Assembly (NCBI GenBank): GCA_903871775.1
Contig: CAIQIA010000026.1
Location: 62,001-126,000, forward strand
DNA length: 64,000 nucleotides
DNA from: an uncultured cyanobacterium
GTDB taxonomy: Bacteria; Cyanobacteriota; Cyanobacteriia; PCC-6307; Cyanobiaceae
Reading direction: 5' to 3'
Part shown: piece by piece, positions 51,585-60,628 of the stretch
Position numbering within the stretch: the stretch's first letter is position 1
Layout of the letters: each line of letters starts with the position of its first letter
Translations under genes and position numbers: made by a program
The notes under the pieces: generated by a model
What the model was told of the DNA's origin: nothing
Database searches by the model: none
Seen by the model: only the letters and a program-made list of their open reading frames with translations

Positions 51585-52774
51585 TCGGTGGGCAGCCGGT
51601 ACTGACCGACGATGCGGCGGGCGAAGGCCGGCAGATGGTCCTCCACCCGGTCAGGGTGATGGCGCCGCAACCAGAGGGCGTTGCGGGTGAAGTGGGAATC
51701 GATCGAGAAGCGGGCGTACTCGAGGCCGGTGGGACCGAACCGCTGGACGAACCAGCCCACCACCTCCGCCAGCCAGAGGGGCAGCCGCAGGGCCCGGTCA
51801 TAGGCCTCGATGCCCTGCTGCACCGCCTGGCGGCGATCGCCGGTGCTCTGCACCGGCCGGGTGGTGAGCAGCTCCTCGACCAGGGACAGCAGCCGCTCCC
51901 CGCGGTCGTTGCGCACGACGATCCACTGCCAGCCGAAGGGGGCGCCCATGTACCCCACCACGAGATCGGCGCCGGCATTGACGTAGTCGAAGCAGCTGAG
52001 GCAGCTGGGGGCGAAGACATCCTTGAGCCGCGGGGTGTCGAGGCCGAAGAAGGGAACGGTCTCGCCGTGGCCGTCCGCATGGCGGAAATGGATGCGGAAG
52101 TCCTGCATGAACTCGTAATGCACGACCGTCTCGGGGGAGCGGCTGGTGCTGTCGAGAAAGGTCTGCAGCCCCTCGCGGCTCACGTTGTCGACGCAGGGCA
52201 GGCCGAGCACGTACAGCTCCTCGAGGCCGAGGCTGTCCTGCACCGCACGCAGGGCCTGGATCTGGCAGCCGACACCGATGGCCAGCAGCCGGCGGATGCC
52301 GCTGCCGGGCAGCTGCTCCAGCACCGAGAGGTTGTTGGAAAGCGTCGGCTTGTTGACCCGGGCCGCCAGCACCTCGGCGGGGGTGCGGGCCAGCACCGGC
52401 TCGGGGGTGAAGCGGTCATCGGCGCTCTGGCGCACGCACAGCACCGCATCCACCAGGCCCTGCTCAAGGGCCCTCGCCCCGAGGGTGCTGACGATGCCGG
52501 TCCACTGCGCCCCGTCGAGGGCGGGCTCCAGCCGGGCCGCCAGCATGCGGCGGAACACACCGAAATACAGCTCGTCGGGCTGCTCCAGGTCACGGCTGCG
52601 GCCGTGGACCTCGGCCTCCATCCGCTCGAAGCGCTGATGCAGAAAGGCGCAGGCCCGGCGGACGTAGGCCACCCAGCGGCTGTCGCACAGACCGCAGTCG
52701 CTGCACAGATCCCGGGCCGGTCGCACCGTGCCGCGGGGCATCGGCCGCGCGCGCTGGTGGGGGGCGAGGGTCAC
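51581..52774 (-). CDS. bciB: Ferredoxin-dependent divinyl (proto)chlorophyllide 8-vinyl reductase (BciB)
   Basis: The 397-residue iron-sulfur flavoprotein reduces the C8 vinyl group in chlorophyll synthesis. The N-terminal C-S-D-C-G-L-C gives cysteines at 24, 27 and 30; later S-C-L-S-C-F-D-Y with V-G-Y-M-G-A-P-F-G-W-Q matches the FrhB-type BciB fold. Y-A-R-F-S-I-D-S-H near the C-terminus is strongly typical of cyanobacterial forms. The start at GTG 52774 is preferred over an inner ATG at 52741; both keep the cysteine cluster. Some marine Synechococcus use the unrelated BciA instead, so BciB is lineage-informative. It is coupled to malQ by ATGA. Confidence 0.93.
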   Translation of the reverse strand: MTLAPHQRARPMPRGTVRPARDLCSDCGLCDSRWVAYVRRACAFLHQRFERMEAEVHGRSRDLEQPDELYFGVFRRMLAARLEPALDGAQWTGIVSTLGARALEQGLVDAVLCVRQSADDRFTPEPVLARTPAEVLAARVNKPTLSNNLSVLEQLPGSGIRRLLAIGVGCQIQALRAVQDSLGLEELYVLGLPCVDNVSREGLQTFLDSTSRSPETVVHYEFMQDFRIHFRHADGHGETVPFFGLDTPRLKDVFAPSCLSCFDYVNAGADLVVGYMGAPFGWQWIVVRNDRGERLLSLVEELLTTRPVQSTGDRRQAVQQGIEAYDRALRLPLWLAEVVGWFVQRFGPTGLEYARFSIDSHFTRNALWLRRHHPDRVEDHLPAFARRIVGQYRLPTE

Positions 52775-52856
52775 GGGGTCGCCGGAGAGGCTGCCCCAAC
52801 CTATCGGGCCCGACGGCCGAGCCTGGGCCACACTGGCGCGATCTCCGCAACCCGCC

Positions 52857-54083
52857 ATGGACGCCAGCCGGCGCTGGTCGCGTCGCCTGCGCATCGCCTG
52901 GAGGCTCGGAGCCGCGGCCATCGGTGTGGGCCTGGGACTGCAGCTGGGTCACTGGCTGGTGCCCCAGCGGCGCCTGGCGGCCCCGGAGGATCGGCGCTCC
53001 CCCCTGGCCCGCCTGGCCGATCCCCCCGGCAGGCCCCTTTCGGTGCTGATGCTCGGCGTCGATGGTGAGCGCCGCGATGACCGTCGGGCGGGCCATCCCG
53101 CCGGTGGCGACACCCAGGTGCTGCTGCTGGCCCGGGTGGCACCCCAGGGGGGCCTCGATCTGCTGCAGCTGCCGGTCGAACTGACGGTGACCCTGCCGGG
53201 CCAGCGCACGCCGGTGCCCCTGGCGGACCTGCGCCGCCTCGGTGGGGTGGCCCTCACCGCCGATGTGATCGGGCAGCTGCTCGGCGGCGAAGGCACCCCC
53301 CTGACTCCAGACCGCTACCTGGTGCTTCCCCGGCGGGCCCTGCGGGAACTGGTGGATGGCCTCGGGGGCGTGCCGCTGGACCTCGAAACAACAATGAAAT
53401 ACCGCGACAAAGCCGGTGGGCTGACGATCGACCTGCAGGCCGGTCGTCAGTCGCTTGACGGGCGACAAGTGGAGCACCTCCTGCGCTTCCGTGGCCCTGA
53501 CAAGGGGGAGGGAGGACGTCGCCTGCACCAGCAGCTGCTGGTGCAGCCCGTGGCCGAGCGGCTGGGCGACGCGGGGCTGGTGAGCCGCCTGCCCGGCTTG
53601 CTGGACCGGCTGCAGCGGCAGGTCGACACCAACCTCAGCGCCGCCGAGATGCTGAGCCTGGTGGCGGCGGGCCTCGGGGACCCCCAGCGATTGCGGATCG
53701 ACCGCCTGCCCCTCGAGGCCGGCCCGGGTGCCCGTCCCCTGGACACCCAGCGGGCGGAGGCCCTGCTCGACCACTGGCGCCGGCCGGAGGGAAGCGGGGG
53801 GCGGCGCCTGGGGCTGGTGGCGGTCGACGGCACCGACGCCGAAGCCGTCGATGCGGCGGTGCAGCGGCTTGAAGTGGCCGGCCTGCAGACGGTGGTGCTG
53901 CCGCCGGCGGAGACCGCCCCCGCCGCCACGGTGATCCTGCACGGGTCTGACAACCGCGTGGCGGCGGCCGTGCGCCAGGCCCTGGGGCAGGGGGGCCTGC
54001 AGGCCGGCCCCGGCAGCGCCGACGCCGAGGTGGTGGTGCACCTGGGCCGCAGCTGGCGCCCCCCCGTCAACCAGAGGCCATGA
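52857..54083 (+). CDS. LytR/CpsA/Psr (LCP) family protein
   Basis: The 408-residue protein has a basic N-terminus, one membrane segment near residues 14-31 and an LCP catalytic domain: V-L-M-L-G-V-D-G near residues 62-69, D-T-Q-V-L-L-L-A-R near 84-92, R-Y-L-V-L-P and L-L-R-F-R-G-P-D-K near 203-211. A C-terminal domain resembling LytR_C (V-D-G-T-D, G-S-D-N-R) fills residues 320-400. LCP proteins attach glycan polymers from lipid carriers to peptidoglycan. It is divergent from bciB with 82 nt between, and overlaps a convergent hypothetical gene by 17 nt. Confidence 0.88.
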   Translation: MDASRRWSRRLRIAWRLGAAAIGVGLGLQLGHWLVPQRRLAAPEDRRSPLARLADPPGRPLSVLMLGVDGERRDDRRAGHPAGGDTQVLLLARVAPQGGLDLLQLPVELTVTLPGQRTPVPLADLRRLGGVALTADVIGQLLGGEGTPLTPDRYLVLPRRALRELVDGLGGVPLDLETTMKYRDKAGGLTIDLQAGRQSLDGRQVEHLLRFRGPDKGEGGRRLHQQLLVQPVAERLGDAGLVSRLPGLLDRLQRQVDTNLSAAEMLSLVAAGLGDPQRLRIDRLPLEAGPGARPLDTQRAEALLDHWRRPEGSGGRRLGLVAVDGTDAEAVDAAVQRLEVAGLQTVVLPPAETAPAATVILHGSDNRVAAAVRQALGQGGLQAGPGSADAEVVVHLGRSWRPPVNQRP

Positions 54084-54519
54084 AGGCGTGATGGAGGCCG
54101 CGGCGGCGGACCTCCAGCAGCGCCAGGACCGCGTGGGGATCATCGGCGGGGTCGGCCAGGGGGGGGAACCAGGGCAGCCCGTCCCGGCGGCGGGCGACGG
54201 GATCCCAGCCACCGCCCACCTGCAGCAGGCCAAGGATCGGCACACGATGCTGCCGCAGCAGGGCATGGTGCAGCGCCCCCTGGCTGGCCGGACGGTCGGC
54301 ACCGTCGAGGATCAGCAGAGTGGGCTGGCGCCAGGCCCCGAGCTCCTGGGCCCAGTCGACGGGGTCATGGCCGGCCACCGGAGCCAGCAGATCGACGCCG
54401 TCCTGCACGTCGGCCAGGTCAGCCGGTGCCGCGAGTCGCACGAACCGCCGTCCCAGGGCGATCAGCAGCGGCTCGAGCAGGGCGGAGCCATGGGGAGCAA
54501 GAATCAGCGGGGGGCGCAT
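54067..54519 (-). CDS. Conserved hypothetical protein, 150 residues
   Basis: A soluble protein with P-L-I-L-A-P-H-G-S-A-L-L-E-P near the start and alternating strands and helices, including V-P-I-L-G-L-L-Q-V-G-G-G-W-D near residues 93-106. It is compatible with a small Rossmann-like fold but I do not recognise a family. It converges with the LCP gene (17-nt overlap) and is divergent from prs, sharing a promoter region of 59 nt. An in-frame ATG three codons upstream (54528) is an alternative start. Confidence 0.6.
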   Translation of the reverse strand: MRPPLILAPHGSALLEPLLIALGRRFVRLAAPADLADVQDGVDLLAPVAGHDPVDWAQELGAWRQPTLLILDGADRPASQGALHHALLRQHRVPILGLLQVGGGWDPVARRRDGLPWFPPLADPADDPHAVLALLEVRRRGLHHAFMASG

Positions 54520-54578
54520 GGCGGCCACGGGGCTGCGACGCTTCTACCATCGGAGGTCGAAACACCGACCGTCCCGCC

Positions 54579-55571
54579 GTGACGAGTTTCGTGGCCACTG
54601 AACGCCTGACCCACGGATCGAGCGGCGAAACGAACCGGCTGCGGCTGTTCAGCGGCAGCGCCAACCCCGCCCTGGCCCGCGAGGTGGCCGCCTATCTCGG
54701 CATCCCCGATGGCCCCCGGGTGAGCAAGCGCTTCGCCGACGGCGAGCTCTACATCCAGATCCAGGAGTCGATCCGGGGCTGCGACGTCTTCCTGGTGCAG
54801 CCCACCTGCGCTCCGGTCAATGACCACCTGATGGAGCTGCTGATCATGGTCGACGCCTGCCGGCGGGCCTCCGCCCGGCAGATCACCGCCGTGATCCCGT
54901 ACTACGGCTACGCCCGTGCCGACCGCAAGACGGCGGGCCGGGAATCGATCACCGCCAAGCTCGTGGCCAACCTGCTGGTGCAGTCGGGGGTGAAGCGGGT
55001 GCTGGCGATGGATCTGCACTCGGCCCAGATCCAGGGCTACTTCGACATCCCCTGCGATCACATCTACGGTTCGCCGGTGCTGGTCGATTACCTCTCGACC
55101 CGCGATCTGGGGGAGATGGTGGTCGTGTCGCCCGATGTGGGGGGCGTCGCCCGGGCCCGGTCGTTCGCCAAGCGCCTCAACGACGCGCCGCTGGCCATCA
55201 TCGACAAGCGGCGTTCGGCCCATAACGTGGCCGAGAGCCTGACGGTGATCGGCGAGGTGGCCGGTCGCACCGCGGTGCTGGTCGACGACATGATTGACAC
55301 CGGCGGCACGATCTGCCAGGGGGCAAGGCTGCTGCGCCAGCGGGGGGCCGAACGGGTCATCGCCTGCGCCACCCATCCGGTGTTCTCGCCGCCGGCGATC
55401 GAGCGCCTCTCCGAACCGGGTCTGTTCGAGGAGGTGGTGGTCACCAACAGCATCCCCGTGGCCGCCGATGCCGTCTTCCCGCAGCTGCGGGTGCTGTCGG
55501 TGGCCAACATGCTCGGGGAGGCGATCTGGCGCATCCACGAGGAGAGTTCCGTCAGCTCGATGTTCCGCTGA
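54579..55571 (+). CDS. prs: Ribose-phosphate pyrophosphokinase
   Basis: The 330-residue enzyme makes PRPP from ribose-5-phosphate and ATP. The ATP flexible loop is seen as I-P-Y-Y-G-Y-A-R-A-D-R-K near residues 105-116, the pyrophosphate region as D-L-H-S-A-Q-I-Q-G near 146-154, and the PRPP loop as V-D-D-M-I-D-T-G-G-T near 233-242. Start at GTG 54579 gives the expected length and an N-terminal extension of about 20 residues before L-R-L-F-S-G-S-A-N. Divergent from a hypothetical gene; followed by a glycosidase-like gene 3 nt away. Confidence 0.95.
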   Translation: MTSFVATERLTHGSSGETNRLRLFSGSANPALAREVAAYLGIPDGPRVSKRFADGELYIQIQESIRGCDVFLVQPTCAPVNDHLMELLIMVDACRRASARQITAVIPYYGYARADRKTAGRESITAKLVANLLVQSGVKRVLAMDLHSAQIQGYFDIPCDHIYGSPVLVDYLSTRDLGEMVVVSPDVGGVARARSFAKRLNDAPLAIIDKRRSAHNVAESLTVIGEVAGRTAVLVDDMIDTGGTICQGARLLRQRGAERVIACATHPVFSPPAIERLSEPGLFEEVVVTNSIPVAADAVFPQLRVLSVANMLGEAIWRIHEESSVSSMFR

Positions 55572-55574
55572 CCC

Positions 55575-56777
55575 ATGGGCCTCTCCTCCCGCCGCCGTCG
55601 GCGGAGCCTGCCGCTGCTGCTGTCCGCCGTGGTCGGCGCCCTGGCCCCGGCCATGGCCTGGGCGGCCCCCAACCGGGTGGGGGTCTGGCTCACCAACAGT
55701 CCCAGCCCCCTCTACTACGACGCCGGCCGCATCGAACGGGCGGTGAGGGAGCTCGCCGATGCCGGCTTCACGACCCTTTACCCCAACGTGTGGAGCCGTG
55801 GAGCCACCTTCCACCGCTCCCGCTGGGCGCCGATGGAACCCGCCCTGGCGGAGCGGGCCCCCGACCTCGACCCCATCTGCCGGATGACGGCCGCCGCCCA
55901 GCGGCGGGGGCTGCAGGTCATCCCCTGGTTCGAATACGGGCTGATGGAGCCCGCCGACGCCGACGTGGTCCGCCGGAACCCCGACTGGGTGCTCGCCAAG
56001 CCCGATGGCTCGACCCTCTACGCCATGCATGGGGCCGACCTGAAGACCTCGCCACTGAAGGATCTGCGGGTGTGGCTCAATCCGGCCCATCCGGGGGTGC
56101 GCCGCCGTTTCATCGGCCTGATCACCGAGATCGTCGAGCGCTGCAAGGTTGACGGGGTGCAGCTCGACGACCATTTCGCCTGGCCGGTCGACCTGGGCTA
56201 CGACCCCTACACCCGTGAGCTGTACCGCAGCGAGACCGGTTACGACCTGCCGGCCGACTACACCAACCGGGCCTTCATGACCTGGCGACGCCAGAAGCTC
56301 ACCGCCCTGCTGGTGGAGCTGCGGGACGCCCTGCGACGGGGCAATGGCAGCGGTCGCATCAGCCTTTCGCCGGGTCCCTTCCGCTTCGCCTACAACCAGT
56401 GGCTGCAGGACTGGGAGATCTGGTCAATCCGCCGGCTGGTGGATGAACTCGTGATCCAGAACTACGCCTATTCGGTGCCGGGGTTCGAGCGCGACCTCGA
56501 CCAGCCGGCCCTGCGCCAGGCCCGCAGCTGGGGCATTCCGATCAACATCGGCATCCTCTCGGGCTTCGGCGGCCGCACCACCCCGGCGGCGGTGGTGGCC
56601 CAGAAAGTGCAGCTCAGTGCCGCCCGGGGCTTCGGGGTCATCTACTTCTATTGGGAAGGCCTCTGGGGGCAGTTCGCCGGCCCCGAGGGGGGGGAGCGGC
56701 GCCGGTCGGTGTTCGGCCAGCTGCACCGGCAGCTGTATCCCGACCCCTACCCCAGCTCGGGCACCCTCAACCGCTGA
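55575..56777 (+). CDS. Exported GH10-like family (GHL10/DUF187) protein
   Basis: The 400-residue protein has an Arg-rich, hydrophobic leader (signal peptide, cut near residue 30) and a TIM-barrel like that of GHL10 proteins: V-G-V-W-L-T-N near residues 34-40, Y-P-N-V-W-S-R-G near 69-76, P-W-F-E-Y-G-L near 115-121, D-G-V-Q-L-D-D-H near 192-199 with likely catalytic Asp residues, and Q-N-Y-A-Y. Related proteins act on cell-surface or exopolysaccharides. The substrate is unknown. It overlaps the end of convergent pepN by 11 nt. Confidence 0.85.
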   Translation: MGLSSRRRRRSLPLLLSAVVGALAPAMAWAAPNRVGVWLTNSPSPLYYDAGRIERAVRELADAGFTTLYPNVWSRGATFHRSRWAPMEPALAERAPDLDPICRMTAAAQRRGLQVIPWFEYGLMEPADADVVRRNPDWVLAKPDGSTLYAMHGADLKTSPLKDLRVWLNPAHPGVRRRFIGLITEIVERCKVDGVQLDDHFAWPVDLGYDPYTRELYRSETGYDLPADYTNRAFMTWRRQKLTALLVELRDALRRGNGSGRISLSPGPFRFAYNQWLQDWEIWSIRRLVDELVIQNYAYSVPGFERDLDQPALRQARSWGIPINIGILSGFGGRTTPAAVVAQKVQLSAARGFGVIYFYWEGLWGQFAGPEGGERRRSVFGQLHRQLYPDPYPSSGTLNR

Positions 56778-59391
56778 GATCCGCCGCCGACGGATCGGCG
56801 AGACAGCCCCGCACCACCTCCTGGCTGTTGGGCGAGGGCAACCTGGTGAGCAGCCACTCCAGGCTTGCGCGCATCTGGGCCTGGCGCCCAGGGGCATAGC
56901 GGTGCCAGCCGCTGAACAGCTTCAGCAGGCGCGAGGCGGCGATGGGATTGCGGCTGTCGAGGTTGAGCAGCCGGTCGGCGAGCCAGCGGTATCCACGGCC
57001 GTCGGGATGGTGGAAGGCCGCGGCCGAGCGACCGAAGCCCCCCAGCACCGCCCGCACGCTGTTGGGGGCCTGGGGATCGAAGCAGGGGTGCTCGAGCAGT
57101 GCGTCGGCCCGGGCGATGGCATCCCCGAAGGGTGTCGACGCCTCCAGGGCGAACCAGGCATCGAGCACCACCGGTCGCCCCTGCCAGCGGCGCTGGAAGT
57201 CGTCCAGGGCCTTCCCCCGTTCGGCGCAGTCCCAGGGCTGCAGCGCCGCCAGTCCGGCCCGGGCCAGGGTCATCGAAGGGCCGGCGACCGCCGCCGCCGC
57301 CGACGCACGGGCCTCCCCGTCGCCGACGGCGGCCAGCACCGACCAGGCCAGCCCCTGCAGCTGGCGTTCGCCGACACCGTCGGGCCAGGGCCGGTCCTGT
57401 CGGCCGCGCCCCGCCAGGGCCAGGCGGTGCAGGTCGGCGCCGAGCCGCTCCCCCAGCCAGCGGCGCTGATCGAGCAAAGCCTGCGCAAGGGCCGGCGGGT
57501 CAGGCACCAGGCCAAGGGCCGGACAGGCGGCCTCCAGATCTTCCATGGCGGGGGGCTGCAGCAGGGCCACCAGCAGGCGGTGGTCATCGAGGGCCAGCAA
57601 CCGCCGGCAGGCCCGCTCCAGCAAGTCTTCAAGGCCTGGCTCCGGGGCCAGCAACCAGCGGCTCCAGAGCTGCTGGGCCGCATCCCAGCGGTTGACCGGA
57701 TCGGGCTCGGCCCCCATGAGCACCTCCAGCTCGCCAAGGGAGGAGTCGGCCTCGAGGCGCACGGGCGCCGAGAGACCACGCAGCAACGACGGGATCGGCG
57801 CCGCACCGGGTGGCAGTCCGTCGTAGCGCCAGCAGGCCTCAGGGCCCTCCAGCACCCGCAGATCCTCCAGCAACAGGCAGCCATCGGCGGCGAACAGGGC
57901 CAGGGAGACGGGGATCGGCAGGGGCTGCTTGTCGGGCTGGCCGGGGGAGGGGTCGTGGTGCTGGCTCAGCAGCAGCTCCAGGCAGCCCCGGTGCTCATCC
58001 CAGCGGCGCTGGAGGCGCAACCGCGGGGTGCCGGCCTGGTGGTACCAGCCCCGGAAGGCGCCCAGATCGACGCCGGAGGCATCCTCCAGGGCCCGCACGA
58101 ACTGCTCACAGGTGGCGGCTTCGCCGTCGTGGCGCTGCAGATACAGGGCGACGCCCCGCCGAAAGGCGGAGTCCCCCAGCAGCGTCCGCTGCATGCGGAT
58201 CAGTTCGGCCCCCTTCTCATAGATGGTCGTGGTGTAGAAGTTGTCGATGGCGAGGTAGTGATCAGGCTGCACGGGGTGGGCCGTGGGGCCCTCATCCTCC
58301 GGAAACTGGTGGGCCCGCAGCAGGGCGACATCGGCGATGCGCTTGAGACCGGCCCCGTGCAGATCGGCCGTGAAGTCCTGATCGCGAAACACCGTGAGCC
58401 CCTCCTTGAGGGACAACTGAAACCAGTCACGACAGGTGACCCGGTTGCCGGTCCAGTTGTGAAAGTATTCGTGGGCAATCACACTTTCAATGCGCTCCAG
58501 CTCTGCATCCGTGGCGGTTTCGGCATCCGCCAGCACAAGCTTGGAGTTGAAGATGTTGAGACTCTTGTTCTCCATGGCGCCCATGTTGAAGTGGCGCACG
58601 GCAACGATGTTGAACTCGTCGAGGTCGTATTCCAGCCCGTAGACGGCTTCGTCCCAGGCCATGCAGCGCCTGAGGCTGGCCATGGCATGGGCACAGAGGC
58701 CCCCATCGCCGGGCTCAACATGCAGCCGCAGCTGCACCTCACGGCCTGAGGCCGTGACAAAACGGTCGCGCACCTCGACCAGACGACCGGCCACCAGGGC
58801 AAACAGGTAGCAGGGCTTGGGAAACGGGTCGTCCCACTCGGCGAAATGGCGGCCGTCGGGCAGATCCCCCCAGGCCGTGCCGTTGCCGTTGCTCAGCAGC
58901 ACCGGGGCGCTTTGGCGATCGGCCTCGATCCGGACCCGGTAACGGCTCAGCACGTCCGGCCGGTCGAGGAAGGGGGTGATGCGCCGGAAGCCCTCGGCTT
59001 CGCACTGGGTGGTGAACAGCCCACCGCTCACGTACAGCCCCTCCAGGGCCGTGTTGGTGTGGGGCTCGAGCCTGACGACGGTCTCGAGGCAGAAGGGCTG
59101 GGGCGGCGGGTTGTGCACCTGCAGCCGCCCGTCGTTGAGGGACCAGTCGTGGTCGCCGAGCCCATGGCCATCGAGACGCAGCTCCAGCAGCTGCAGGGCG
59201 ACGGCATCGAGCACCAGGGGTTCCGGCCCGCCCTGGGCCGGAACCCCTGGTTCGATCGTCAGCCGGCTGTGGACGATGGCATGGTCATCGAACAGCTGCA
59301 CGGTGAGAGCGACCCGGGGCAGCCGCCACGCCGGGGGCCGGTAATCGGCCCGGCGGACCACAGCGGCGGGGGCATCGGCGCGGTCGGCCAT
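56767..59391 (-). CDS. pepN: Aminopeptidase N (M1 family)
   Basis: The 874-residue zinc peptidase has the exopeptidase motif G-A-M-E-N at residues 271-275 and H-E-Y-F-H-N-W at 307-313 with the third zinc ligand Glu in L-K-E-G near 330, in the order of M1 enzymes. The C-terminal part is a long helical superhelix with the family's W-Q-G-R-P and R-A-V-L-G-G-F-G segments. It removes N-terminal residues from peptides in the cytosol. Size is typical for cyanobacterial PepN. It ends over the glycosidase gene and starts near a small secreted protein gene on the same strand. Confidence 0.96.
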   Translation of the reverse strand: MADRADAPAAVVRRADYRPPAWRLPRVALTVQLFDDHAIVHSRLTIEPGVPAQGGPEPLVLDAVALQLLELRLDGHGLGDHDWSLNDGRLQVHNPPPQPFCLETVVRLEPHTNTALEGLYVSGGLFTTQCEAEGFRRITPFLDRPDVLSRYRVRIEADRQSAPVLLSNGNGTAWGDLPDGRHFAEWDDPFPKPCYLFALVAGRLVEVRDRFVTASGREVQLRLHVEPGDGGLCAHAMASLRRCMAWDEAVYGLEYDLDEFNIVAVRHFNMGAMENKSLNIFNSKLVLADAETATDAELERIESVIAHEYFHNWTGNRVTCRDWFQLSLKEGLTVFRDQDFTADLHGAGLKRIADVALLRAHQFPEDEGPTAHPVQPDHYLAIDNFYTTTIYEKGAELIRMQRTLLGDSAFRRGVALYLQRHDGEAATCEQFVRALEDASGVDLGAFRGWYHQAGTPRLRLQRRWDEHRGCLELLLSQHHDPSPGQPDKQPLPIPVSLALFAADGCLLLEDLRVLEGPEACWRYDGLPPGAAPIPSLLRGLSAPVRLEADSSLGELEVLMGAEPDPVNRWDAAQQLWSRWLLAPEPGLEDLLERACRRLLALDDHRLLVALLQPPAMEDLEAACPALGLVPDPPALAQALLDQRRWLGERLGADLHRLALAGRGRQDRPWPDGVGERQLQGLAWSVLAAVGDGEARASAAAAVAGPSMTLARAGLAALQPWDCAERGKALDDFQRRWQGRPVVLDAWFALEASTPFGDAIARADALLEHPCFDPQAPNSVRAVLGGFGRSAAAFHHPDGRGYRWLADRLLNLDSRNPIAASRLLKLFSGWHRYAPGRQAQMRASLEWLLTRLPSPNSQEVVRGCLADPSAADLSG

Positions 59392-59447
59392 GGGAGGAGA
59401 TCACCAGAGACCCACTCTGCCGCTGCCGGCCGCGCCGCTGCCGGGCG

Positions 59448-59909
59448 TCACTGGGCCTTGCCCGGCTTGGGAGCCCCCTTGGCGCCGCCGCCAGCCGCCC
59501 CCTTGACGGCCTTCTGGACCTGATCCCGCACATCGGCCGGCATCGAATCGGGGCACATCTGGGAAATGCCGATCAGCACCGAGTTCACCGAGCCCTTGCG
59601 CAGGTCTTCCACGGGCAGGGGCTTGGGGCCCAGGGGCTGGATGATGCCGCCATGCTGGCCCTGCAGCACCTGGGTGACGGTCTCCGACGCGATGCCCACG
59701 GCCTTGTTGAAGTCCACGCCGTTCGACGCCGCGATGCAGGCATTGACCGCACCGATGCGGGTGTAGAGCCCCATGTCGGCATCGGTGGCCGGGCGGGGGG
59801 CCGCCCCCTGGGCCCTGACCGCAGGCATGGAAGCCGCGCCGCAGAGCAGCAGGGCGGAGAGAACGGACAGCCGACGCAGGGTCACAGGCAGAGAGGCAAC
59901 GGCGCCCAT
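59448..59909 (-). CDS. Small exported protein, hypothetical
   Basis: The 153-residue protein has a signal peptide (R-R-L-S-V-L-S-A-L-L-L near residues 12-22, cut near A-V-R-A) and a mature domain with Y-T-R-I-G-A-V-N-A-C-I near 49-59, V-D-F-N-K-A-V-G near 65-72 and a second cysteine in Q-M-C-P-D. Similar picocyanobacterial proteins are sometimes labelled cAMP phosphodiesterase, but no catalytic motif of such enzymes is visible, so that name is not used. The C-terminus is Gly/Lys-rich. Confidence 0.7.
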   Translation of the reverse strand: MGAVASLPVTLRRLSVLSALLLCGAASMPAVRAQGAAPRPATDADMGLYTRIGAVNACIAASNGVDFNKAVGIASETVTQVLQGQHGGIIQPLGPKPLPVEDLRKGSVNSVLIGISQMCPDSMPADVRDQVQKAVKGAAGGGAKGAPKPGKAQ

Positions 59910-59952
59910 GTTGCAGCAGCAGCCCGGACCTGCACCGTTCAGACCGATCCGG

Positions 59953-60525
59953 TCATCCCTCGGTCAGGGAGGCACCGGCCCCTTCGACACGGATCTCGTG
60001 GTGAGTCTCGGCCAGTTCCAGCTCGCCGTCGAACCACGAATAGATCGACCGGGAGCGGTAGCGGTCCTGGTCCACCAGCCGGATGTGCTCGATGATGTCC
60101 CACTGCTGATAGTGGGATTCGAACACCATCTCGTGTTCGTCCACCTGCCGGATCTGGCTGCGGGTGGGGGATCCGCAGAGGTAGCCGCGGCTGCGGCGCA
60201 GCTGGTGGCCGCACAGGTAAGCCTCCATGCGCCCGTCCCGCACATAGCGGGGCTTCTGGTCAAAGAAGCCGTATTCCTTTTCGGGCCACCAGGTGAAGCG
60301 ATAGGCCGCTTCGCCTTCAACAGGTTCGCTGAACGACTCCACCCGCAGCATCATGTCGACCCGCAGACATTCGTCATCGGCGAAGAAATACTGCCGCCGT
60401 GACCGCCAGAGGCCGAGGTTGCGCGAAAACCAGCGGCGCACCCCCGTGTCCATCTGGATGCGGGGGGGGGTCGGACGCAGCCGTTCCCCCAGGGGAGTGG
60501 TCAACAGGGCGGGGTGGGTGTCCAT
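59953..60525 (-). CDS. CpcS/CpeS-like lipocalin-fold protein
   Basis: The 190-residue protein has features of the CpcS-type phycobiliprotein lyase superfamily: F-S-R-N-L-G-L-W-R-S-R-R-Q-Y near residues 33-46, an alternating beta-strand pattern, S-R-G-Y-L-C-G-S near 114-121, and E-S-H-Y with R-Y-R-S-R-S-I-Y-S-W near 156-165. Such proteins attach bilins to phycobiliproteins, but chaperone or unknown roles also occur in the group. No phycobilisome gene is adjacent, so a lyase function is unproven. It follows the secreted protein on the minus strand. Confidence 0.65.
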   Translation of the reverse strand: MDTHPALLTTPLGERLRPTPPRIQMDTGVRRWFSRNLGLWRSRRQYFFADDECLRVDMMLRVESFSEPVEGEAAYRFTWWPEKEYGFFDQKPRYVRDGRMEAYLCGHQLRRSRGYLCGSPTRSQIRQVDEHEMVFESHYQQWDIIEHIRLVDQDRYRSRSIYSWFDGELELAETHHEIRVEGAGASLTEG

Positions 60526-60628
60526 CGGACCGGCTCCGGCACCGCTGGCTTGCGGGGCCTGTGTCCGTCTTAGCCAGGCCTGAAGGGAAAACCGAGGGGG
60601 TGATTGTGAAGCTTTGCCGGCGGCTGGG

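Noticed and set aside
1212-51840. HIP1-type palindromes (GCGATCGC) at 1212-1219, 50610-50617 and 51833-51840
   Set aside because: These are a known cyanobacterial genome signature. By eye I found only a few, all within genes, so they are not a separate feature.
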